Shown here in pieces: positions 58,954 through 64,000 of a stretch of 64,000 bases of DNA (position 1 is the first letter of the stretch; the number at the start of each line of letters is the position of its first letter). The position numbers were made by a program, and so were the translations under genes. The stretch is from Thermococcus pacificus (GTDB taxonomy: Archaea > Methanobacteriota_B > Thermococci > Thermococcales > Thermococcaceae). The notes below the pieces were generated by a model. It worked only from the letters and a program-made list of their open reading frames with translations, ran no database searches and was not told the origin of the DNA. The stretch spans positions 1,612,001 to 1,676,000 of the forward strand of contig NZ_CP015102.1 in assembly GCF_002214485.1 (NCBI RefSeq), given 5' to 3'.

Positions 58954-59632
58954 CCCATTCCTTCTCGTACAGCTCCCTGAACTCCTCCTCATCTATCGGC
59001 ACGAACTTCACCCTATCACCGGGCTGGAGAAGGGTTGGCGGTTCTTTTGCAGGGTTGAACAGCCTCAAAGGTGTCCTCCCTATTAGCCGCCAGCCGCCGG
59101 GGCTTTCGAGGGGGTAAATTCCAGTTTGCTTTCCCGCTATGCCAACCGAACCGGCCGGAACTTTCAGGCGAGGCTTTTCCAGGCGGGGCGTTGCTATGCG
59201 CTCATCCATTCCGCCGAGGTAAGCAAAGCCGGGAAGGAAGCCGAGGAAGTAGACGCGGTAAACAGGCCTGGAGTGAATCTCGATAACGTCATCAACGGTG
59301 AGGCCGTTGTGCTCCGCCACGAACTCGATGTCCGGCCCGTATTTACCGCCGTAAACCACAGGTATTTTAACGAGCCTGCCCTCAACGGTACACCCCTCGG
59401 CATTCAGCAGGGGCTTTATTGAAGCTTCGACTTCGGTGTAGGTGACTTTAAGGGGGTCGTAAATCACCAAGAGCGAGGAGTAAGCCGGAACCGTCTCGAC
59501 CAGCCACTCAAAGCCCGCCTTTTCTATTGCCCTCGCTATTGCGTGAACTCTCTCGTTTATCCCCTCGTCTATGGTCTCACCAAAGGAGATCAGAAGAGTG
59601 GAGTCCCCGGCAGGATTTATTACAGGTTGCAT
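58937..59632 (-). CDS. pxpB: 5-Oxoprolinase subunit B (KipI/PxpB)
   Basis: Protein of 231 aa of the cyclophilin-like KipI family. Markers are NPAGDSTLLISFGETIDEGI at the N-terminus, the central RVYFLGFLPGFAYLGGMDER and IAGKQTGIYPLESPGGWRLI near the C-terminal third. It joins PxpC to form the part of the 5-oxoprolinase complex that handles the activated substrate. ATG 59632 follows GGTGAGCCCC and begins five bases after the pxpA stop; the end overlaps pxpC, so translation is coupled across the operon. Confidence 0.9.
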   Translation of the reverse strand: MQPVINPAGDSTLLISFGETIDEGINERVHAIARAIEKAGFEWLVETVPAYSSLLVIYDPLKVTYTEVEASIKPLLNAEGCTVEGRLVKIPVVYGGKYGPDIEFVAEHNGLTVDDVIEIHSRPVYRVYFLGFLPGFAYLGGMDERIATPRLEKPRLKVPAGSVGIAGKQTGIYPLESPGGWRLIGRTPLRLFNPAKEPPTLLQPGDRVKFVPIDEEEFRELYEKEWGEGVD

Positions 59633-59637
59633 GGGGC

Positions 59638-60405
59638 TCACCGAACGATTTCTTTCATCGGCACTATCTTAACGCCTTCCCTTTCAAGGACATCTCTGAT
59701 GTACTTTGCAATCTCCACAGCCTTCGGGTTGTCCCCGTGGACGCAGATGGTGTCGGCTTTAAGTTCCACCCACTCGCCGTTTATGGCTCTAACCCCGCCG
59801 TCCTTGACCATCGAAACCACGCGCTCCGCTATCTCGTCCTTATCGTGTATCACGGCACCGGGTTTCGAGCGGGGGACGAGCGTACCATCCGGGTTGTAGG
59901 CCCTATCGGCGAAGACCTCGTGGGCAACCTTAACGCCCATCTCCTCCGCTATTTCAGCAGGCCTTGAGCCTGAGAGGGTCACGAAGATTAGCTTTCTGTC
60001 AAAATCCGCTATTCCCTCGATGACGGCCCTCGCAAGCTCTTCCTCCTTCACGAGGGCGTTGTAGAGGGCACCGTGAGGCTTAACGTGCTGTAGCTCAAGG
60101 CCTTCTGCTCTGGCAAAGGCGTAAAGTGCACCCACCTGATAAAGGATGTAGTTTCTCGCTTCCTCTGGAGAAAGCTTCATGTATCTCCTTCCAAATCCGA
60201 GCAGGTCTGGGTAGCCCGGATGCGCGCCAACGGCTACGCTGTTCTCTTTCGCGAGCCTCACCGTCTTTCTCATGACGATTGGATCGCCGGCGTGCCAGCC
60301 GGTCGCGATGTTGGCCGAGCTTATATACTTCATAACCTCCTCATCGAGGCCGAGCTTGTACCTTCCAAAGCTCTCGCCAAGGTCGGAGTTTAGGTCAACC
60401 TTCAT
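59638..60405 (-). CDS. pxpA: 5-Oxoprolinase subunit A (LamB/YcsF family, PxpA)
   Basis: Protein of 255 aa, first gene of the 5-oxoprolinase operon. Typical stretches are [20 protein letters not shown] at the N-terminus, [58 protein letters not shown] and [17 protein letters not shown]. It provides the ring-opening and ATP-handling part of the reaction. ATG 60405 follows GTGGTGGGAAT; the frame extends a further 80 codons into the nob1 promoter without support. Divergent from nob1 by about 58 bases. Confidence 0.92.
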   Translation of the reverse strand: MKVDLNSDLGESFGRYKLGLDEEVMKYISSANIATGWHAGDPIVMRKTVRLAKENSVAVGAHPGYPDLLGFGRRYMKLSPEEARNYILYQVGALYAFARAEGLELQHVKPHGALYNALVKEEELARAVIEGIADFDRKLIFVTLSGSRPAEIAEEMGVKVAHEVFADRAYNPDGTLVPRSKPGAVIHDKDEIAERVVSMVKDGGVRAINGEWVELKADTICVHGDNPKAVEIAKYIRDVLEREGVKIVPMKEIVR

Positions 60406-60463
60406 ATTCCCACCACTTCCCTTTCGACGGAAATCTAAAAAAGTGTTTCTCCGAGTTAAGGCC

Positions 60464-60964
60464 ATGAGGGAAGACGGAAAAGTCCGGGTAATCGATGCGG
60501 CGATATTCATCCAGGGCGTTGACGTAGAAGGCGTAACCACTCCCAAGGTCGTCGAAGAGGTAAAGGATCCTGAATCGAGGCTTTTCTTGGAGAGCCTGAT
60601 AAGCGCGGGCAAGGTCAGGGTTCTGGTTCCCTCGAAGGAGAGCATCGAGGCCGTTAAAGACGCCGCGAGGAGGACGGGCGAGCTGAATGAGCTGAGCGAG
60701 GCCGATTTGGAAATCCTCGCGTTGGCCTACGAGCTTAACGGTGTTCTCTTCACCGACGACTACAACCTCCAGAACATAGCCAGAACTCTCGGCACAGAGT
60801 TCAAAACGCTAAAGCGCGGTATAAAGCGCGTCATCCGCTGGAACTACGTCTGCATCGGTTGCGGGAGAAAATTTGAGGAGATGCCCCCGGATGGAGTCTG
60901 CCCCGACTGCGGAAGTCCCGTGAGGCTGATCCCGAGGAAAAAGAGGCGTCAAAGGCGTAGGTAG
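60464..60964 (+). CDS. nob1: Endoribonuclease Nob1 (rRNA 3' maturation)
   Basis: PIN-domain endonuclease of 166 aa that matures the 3' end of 16S rRNA. Acidic PIN residues are in [10 protein letters not shown] (near 13), [13 protein letters not shown] (about 83) and [13 protein letters not shown] (about 98). The C-terminal zinc ribbon has two CxxC pairs, CIGCGRKF and CPDCGSPV, followed by a basic tail (RKKRRQRRR) suited to RNA binding. ATG 60464 gives this length; codons upstream overlap pxpA. It converges on the AK6-family gene with 16 bases shared, placing two small-subunit maturation factors side by side. Confidence 0.9.
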   Translation: MREDGKVRVIDAAIFIQGVDVEGVTTPKVVEEVKDPESRLFLESLISAGKVRVLVPSKESIEAVKDAARRTGELNELSEADLEILALAYELNGVLFTDDYNLQNIARTLGTEFKTLKRGIKRVIRWNYVCIGCGRKFEEMPPDGVCPDCGSPVRLIPRKKRRQRRR

Positions 60965-61482
60965 GGGACAACCTCATCGTAAACTCCGCTCCAGTCAACG
61001 ACGCCGACCCTTCTCTTAACTCCTTTCTCAAGGAGACCCAGTATCTCCTCAACAACTTCCTCCGGCGTCTTTCCGGTCGTGTCAACCTCGATTACGTTCT
61101 CGTTTTCTTCGAGGGCCTCCACAAGGATAACATCGACCAGCTCCGCCTCAACGTTTTCCCCAACTTTCTCCTTCGAATAGCCTCTCGCTTTCAGTCTTTC
61201 CCCTACAAGCCTCGGATGGGCCCTCAGGACGACCACGATATCGGCGGGCATGTAGTGGGCGAGGTGGCTGTCAACGACAACGTCCTTACCGCTGAAGTCC
61301 CTGGCGAAGTTCTCGGCCAGCTCATCAACGTCCAGCTCCAGCTCGTCCCCTTTCATCTCTCCAAGACCCTTCTCAAGGGCGTAGTCCCTGAGGTTCACAT
61401 AGCCATATTTCAACCTCTCCGCGAGGAGCTTCGAAACCGTGGTTTTTCCCACTCCTGGAGTCCCGGTTACCGCTATGATCAC
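60949..61482 (-). CDS. AK6/Fap7-family adenylate kinase-like NTPase
   Basis: P-loop kinase of 177 aa. Walker A is [16 protein letters not shown] (about 6), with [12 protein letters not shown], the hydrophobic [20 protein letters not shown] and a lid region [20 protein letters not shown]. Eukaryotic Fap7 and its archaeal relatives are tied to small-subunit rRNA maturation via uS11. The neighbouring Nob1 gene supports that role here. GTG 61482 follows GGGGTGATAAAC; upstream sequence to 61539 is unlikely to be translated. A strong three-part inverted repeat lies in the leader. Confidence 0.85.
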   Translation of the reverse strand: MIIAVTGTPGVGKTTVSKLLAERLKYGYVNLRDYALEKGLGEMKGDELELDVDELAENFARDFSGKDVVVDSHLAHYMPADIVVVLRAHPRLVGERLKARGYSKEKVGENVEAELVDVILVEALEENENVIEVDTTGKTPEEVVEEILGLLEKGVKRRVGVVDWSGVYDEVVPYLRL

Positions 61483-61502
61483 GTTTATCACCCCTTTCTT
61501 TA

Positions 61503-61586
61503 CGTCCCGGACGGGCTCGGCGCTCATAGGGTACGTCATCGCCTTTGCTCAGCCCGTCTTGGAATCGTCACGGCCCGTCCGGGACG
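61503..61586 (-). promoter_or_regulatory. Leader with alternative inverted repeats ahead of the AK6 gene
   Basis: Arms CGTCCCGGACGGGC (61503-61516, plus strand) and GCCCGTCCGGGACG (61573-61586) are a perfect 14-base inverted repeat 56 bases apart. A third element between them, AGCCCGTC (about 61551-61558), can pair with the arm next to the gene instead. The site lies just upstream of the ribosome site. It could act as an RNA switch, terminator or operator; no TATA box is evident in it. Confidence 0.45.
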
Positions 61587-61645
61587 GCGTCAGAGTGTGC
61601 TTCTCTTCACCGATCCGCGCAATTCGCTCTCATCATCCGCGTGGG

Positions 61646-62050
61646 CTATTTCATATAATAGGATATAAGCTTTCTCAGCTCGGGGTTCCCCTTCAGGGGG
61701 AGCCTTAAGAAGCGCCTCAGCTGGTTGTTTTCCGCTATCAGGCCAGAAAGCTCGATGGCGAGGATTTTGTTATCTTCGCTGATGCCGTAGGCCTTGAAGC
61801 GGAGCGGTGCATACTCTCTCTCAAGCTCCCAGGTCCTCTCCTCGAGCTCTTTGACCTTATTCTCAAGCTCTTCAATCTCCCCCGCGGATTCTCTAAACTC
61901 GCCGGTGAGGGCTATCTCAATTACCCTCTCGGCCGGGACGCCGTACCTCTCGCTTAGCCGGTTTATCTCTCCAGTGAGTTCATCATCGAGCTCGACCTCG
62001 ATCTTCCCCAAGCCCTTCTCTGGCCTGATGATGAGCTTCATTTCGTTCAC
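61646..62050 (-). CDS. Ribbon-helix-helix protein with C-terminal coiled coil
   Basis: Protein of 134 aa from GTG 62050 (131 aa from ATG 62041). The N-terminal segment KIEVELDDELTGEINRLSER, then YGVPAERVIEIAL, has the strand-helix-helix pattern of CopG/Arc DNA-binding proteins. A coiled coil follows (about 58-82: GEIEELENKVKELEERTWEL), then a helical end (ELRKLISYYMK). It is the last gene of an operon with AlkA-like, vapB, vapC and a coiled-coil protein. Two tandem palindromes overlap its start, suggesting self-control. It could be an extra antitoxin or operon regulator. Confidence 0.6.
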   Translation of the reverse strand: MNEMKLIIRPEKGLGKIEVELDDELTGEINRLSERYGVPAERVIEIALTGEFRESAGEIEELENKVKELEERTWELEREYAPLRFKAYGISEDNKILAIELSGLIAENNQLRRFLRLPLKGNPELRKLISYYMK

Positions 62051-62083
62051 GCTCCATGAACGACTCGTTCACGTTTTGTGAAC
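62045..62083. promoter_or_regulatory. Two tandem 17-base palindromes at the start of the RHH gene
   Basis: GTTCAC-N5-ATGAAC (62045-62061) and GTTCAC-N5-GTGAAC (62067-62083) repeat with a period of 22 bases, two turns of DNA, as expected for sites bound by cooperating RHH dimers. On the minus-strand mRNA the inner copy also makes a hairpin whose loop carries GGAG and whose stem carries the GTG start, so control of translation is another reading. Confidence 0.6.
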
Positions 62084-62398
62084 CTTCTCCAGCCCACTTT
62101 TCTTCTCCTCGAACTTCGCCCTCAGCTCAGCGTTTTCCTTTCTGAGCCTGTCGCGCTCCGCCATCATTAGCTCCTTATCCCTCAAGGCTTTCTCGTAGAA
62201 CTCCCTGAGCTCTTCAATCTCGCTTTCCATCTCGCGGAGCTTTTCCTCGAGTTTTCCAATCTTCTCGCAGAGGAACTCCTCCCGGTCGGCCTTTAGTGTC
62301 TCCTCCGCCTTCGGCAGGTTTTCTCTGAGGAGGGCGTTTATATCTTTGCCCTTGATGGCTTTGAACCTCTCACGAGGAATAATGAGTTCTATCTTCAT
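62069..62398 (-). CDS. Coiled-coil protein in the VapBC operon
   Basis: Unrecognised protein of 109 aa. A short N-terminal strand (MKIELIIPRERF) and helix lead into one long coiled coil from about residue 40 to 105, with heptad Leu/Glu/Lys repeats (IGKLEEKLREMESEIEELRE; AERDRLRKENAELRAKFEEK). ATG 62398 overlaps the vapC stop by ATGA, so it is co-translated with the toxin. No helix-turn-helix is apparent. It may be a structural partner of VapC or of the following RHH protein. Confidence 0.5.
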   Translation of the reverse strand: MKIELIIPRERFKAIKGKDINALLRENLPKAEETLKADREEFLCEKIGKLEEKLREMESEIEELREFYEKALRDKELMMAERDRLRKENAELRAKFEEKKSGLEKVHKT

Positions 62399-62850
62399 AG
62401 ACCTCCACTCGCCGCAATCCATTCAAGGAATTCTTCAGGGCTCAAGATCATTATCTGATTCTCCGCCTTCTTTCTAAAGTCTTCGTCTCGCGTTATCAGG
62501 ACATCACACCCCGACGCCAGTGCGGATGCCAGCGCCACAGAATCGTAAGGGTCAGTGCCGAGTTTCAACTGAAAAGAGAACGCATCAATCAGAGTCAGTT
62601 CGTTGGGAATGTAAACCTCAATACCAACGTCCTCAATCTCTTTGACCCTTTCGGGATTCAACTTGTTTCTTTTGAACACGTGGGCACTTTCCATCAGCGT
62701 GAATATCGAAACGACACCTTCAATCTTTCCGTTTTCGATAAGTTTTAAAATCTGAAGGGAGGCTTCCCACAGCTTCTCTCCAGTTTTGGGGTTCTCCTCC
62801 TTGAACCAGACGTTCAGGAGGACGTTTGTGTCGAGATAGACCCTAATCAT
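62395..62850 (-). CDS. PIN-domain ribonuclease, VapC-type toxin
   Basis: PIN domain of 151 aa. Acidic residues of the metal site are in RVYLDTNVLLNVWF (Asp 6), IFTLMESAHVF (Glu, about 54), LGTDPYDSVALASAL (Asp, about 103) and VLITRDEDFRKKA (Asp, about 121), the full set for RNA cleavage. VapC enzymes usually cut tRNA or rRNA when free of VapB. The start overlaps the antitoxin stop by eight bases, the standard VapBC arrangement. The toxic activity and target are inferred. Confidence 0.82.
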   Translation of the reverse strand: MIRVYLDTNVLLNVWFKEENPKTGEKLWEASLQILKLIENGKIEGVVSIFTLMESAHVFKRNKLNPERVKEIEDVGIEVYIPNELTLIDAFSFQLKLGTDPYDSVALASALASGCDVLITRDEDFRKKAENQIMILSPEEFLEWIAASGGL

Positions 62851-63010
62851 ACTCCTCCTCCCGCATCCTTCTGAGAAGTTCTACGCTGGTCATTCCCTTG
62901 GGGAGCTTTCCTTCCAGCATGCCGAGCATCCTCTCAGCGGACCCTTTTTTACCTCCCCTTTTGGACCTGATCTCCATCAGCGCGGAGAGGGTTTTCATAT
63001 CAATGAGCAT
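62843..63010 (-). CDS. Small VapB-like antitoxin
   Basis: Protein of 55 aa, too short for most gene finders: MLIDMKTLSALMEIRSKRGG in its first part, later GKLPKGMTSVELLRRMREEE, ending YD. The basic N-terminal part and the acidic helical C-terminus fit small antitoxins that wrap around PIN toxins. ATG 63010 follows GGGTGGTGAA and starts two bases before the end of the glycosylase stop. The stop overlaps the vapC start. Antitoxin identity is inferred from place, size and charge pattern. Confidence 0.7.
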   Translation of the reverse strand: MLIDMKTLSALMEIRSKRGGKKGSAERMLGMLEGKLPKGMTSVELLRRMREEEYD

Positions 63011-63011
63011 T

Positions 63012-63887
63012 TCACCACCCAGAATTTTTTCGTCGGTTTTGTATTTTAACTTTCCTCTCCAGCTCCGTCTTCCTGTCGTAGCAGGTTACATAAAAGGCCA
63101 GCAAACTCTTCCACTTCCCGTAGGGCTCGATTACTTCCCGCACGTCCCGCTCCTTCACTTCCTTCACTCTCTTCCCAAAAATCTTCGCCATTCCCCTTCT
63201 AAGTCCGAGGTCGCCAGCCGGATAGACGTTCTTCCTCAGGCCGTAGGCCAAAAAGAGCTCGGCCGTCCACTTTCCTATTCCTCTGAACTTCGTCAGGTAC
63301 TTTATGGCATCTTCCACACCCCAGCCCCACAGGTCGAGGCCGAGCTTCCCTTCGAGGTAGAGTGCCGTCAGGTTCTTTATGTATTGGGCGCGGTAGCCGA
63401 GCTTCGCCTCCCTGAGCTTTTCCTCACCCAGTTGGGCTATTTCTTCTGGCCTTGGAAAGGCGTAGACCTCTCCAACCCGCTTTCCAGCGAGCATCACGAG
63501 GTTTGCAATCGTCCTCTGGGCGAAGTCGAAGCTCACCTGCTGCTGCGCTATGGCCTCCATCAGCGCCTGGTACGGGCTTGGGGCGGCAGGGACAGTTAAA
63601 CCCCGGAACTCCTCGGCAAGGAATGCAAAGGGCGAATCGCTTATCTCTGCGTAGAAGGAGTCCAGGTCAGTGCCGAGGCCGAGGATGAAGAAGAGTCTTT
63701 CCTCGATGAGCCTTTTATCGCCATCATCGAGGTCCTCGGGGATTATGAAGTCCTCCCCATTGTAACCTGCCACAACCGCTTTTCCACCCGGAAGGCGGAG
63801 GGCCTGGTAAAATATCCCTCCTTCGAACTTCCAGGTGCCGTTGCGTATCATCTCATGGGCCGTCTTCTGGATGTCAACCTCAACCAT
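63012..63887 (-). CDS. AlkA-like DNA glycosylase (HhH-GPD family)
   Basis: Base-excision DNA glycosylase of 291 aa. The N-terminal AlkA_N-like part (about 8-90) precedes the HhH-GPD domain: PSPYQALMEAIAQQQVSFDF and the helix-hairpin-helix KFRGIGKWTAELFLAYGLRK (about 205-224). The catalytic aspartate follows in YPAGDLGLRRG (about 230). It removes alkylated or otherwise damaged purines. It is the first full gene of the operon with VapBC; the vapB start overlaps its stop signal. Its own start overlaps the end of the next upstream gene. The lesion specificity is not readable from sequence. Confidence 0.88.
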   Translation of the reverse strand: MVEVDIQKTAHEMIRNGTWKFEGGIFYQALRLPGGKAVVAGYNGEDFIIPEDLDDGDKRLIEERLFFILGLGTDLDSFYAEISDSPFAFLAEEFRGLTVPAAPSPYQALMEAIAQQQVSFDFAQRTIANLVMLAGKRVGEVYAFPRPEEIAQLGEEKLREAKLGYRAQYIKNLTALYLEGKLGLDLWGWGVEDAIKYLTKFRGIGKWTAELFLAYGLRKNVYPAGDLGLRRGMAKIFGKRVKEVKERDVREVIEPYGKWKSLLAFYVTCYDRKTELERKVKIQNRRKNSGW

Positions 63888-64000
63888 CGGTCGAGCCTAA
63901 CGGGGTTCTCCCTTATATCCTTTAGGGTTGAGACGTAGAGGCGCTTTCCGTCGATGGAGCGCTTGATTTGGAGTTCCCCCCTCCCCTCAAGGAACCTGAG
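63848..64000 (-). CDS. Partial gene, C-terminal end of an unidentified protein
   Basis: The frame is open from the window edge for 50 codons: LRFLEGRGELQIKRSIDGKR, then LYVSTLKDIRENPVRLDRWL and a basic tail (RLTSRRRPMR). It overlaps the glycosylase start by 40 bases. The basic residues suggest nucleic-acid binding, but the family cannot be named from this piece. The 5' part lies outside the window. Confidence 0.5.
   Translation of the reverse strand, partial: LRFLEGRGELQIKRSIDGKRLYVSTLKDIRENPVRLDRWLRLTSRRRPMR

Overview
The window reads as a chromosomal segment of a hyperthermophilic euryarchaeon of the Thermococcales, most likely a Thermococcus species. Evidence includes sn-glycerol-1-phosphate dehydrogenase (archaeal lipids), Hef helicase-nuclease, TmcA, an ASH-Ski2 type helicase, Nob1 with an AK6 kinase, a tRNA-Met with a bulge-helix-bulge intron, TATA boxes placed for archaeal TBP, GGTGAT-type ribosome sites, and four proteins with the CGP-CTERM tail known from Thermococcaceae. 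Genes are tightly packed, often overlapping by 4 to 16 bases. I see no CRISPR array, no intact insertion sequence and no rRNA.

Layout. 0-12.9 kb: stomatin/NfeD pair, MTA/SAH deaminase, AsnRS, tRNA-Arg(TCT), an orphan thiamine-type binding protein next to a truncated CaCA exchanger, a tandem NYN-domain pair, TmcA and an acylpeptide hydrolase. 12.9-15.9 kb: a scrap zone of gene fragments around a secreted seven-repeat propeller/PEGA protein that has a short translationally coupled leader ORF. 15.9-26.9 kb: DUF1931 histone-fold protein, a biotin cluster (bioY divergent from birA-ecfA-ecfT, with a candidate operator between), membrane proteins, helicase, Lrp regulator and TyrRS. 27-36 kb: an iron-type ABC transporter with a CGP-CTERM partner, a DUF447 protein and a secreted metallophosphoesterase. 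36-45 kb: an Mrr-like/PepSY-like fusion, phosphoglycerate kinase with a Thermococcales glycolytic motif, a PadR-controlled ABC exporter, a PHP phosphoesterase and the methylmalonyl-CoA mutase small subunit/MeaB/epimerase operon. 45-54 kb: SMC-ScpA, Hef and a 770-base hairpin-rich gene-free stretch beside tRNA-Met. 54-64 kb: rhomboid, IMPase/FBPase, DUF63, egsA, the pxpABC 5-oxoprolinase set, Nob1 with AK6, and an operon joining AlkA-like glycosylase, VapBC, a coiled-coil protein and a ribbon-helix-helix protein.

How the genes fit together. Biotin uptake and ligation would serve the biotin-dependent methylmalonyl-CoA decarboxylase that normally works with the mutase, MeaB and epimerase found here; the decarboxylase itself is not in the window. 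PGK and the IMPase/FBPase belong to gluconeogenesis. The four CGP-CTERM proteins are all exported. The most unusual items are the AlkA-VapBC-coiled-coil-RHH operon with its twin palindromes at the RHH start, the Mrr-like/PepSY-like fusion, the three-element leader in front of the AK6 gene, the coupled leader peptide of the propeller protein, and a hairpin repeat facing the 3' ends of both tRNA genes. All functional calls come from reading motifs; no database search was run.
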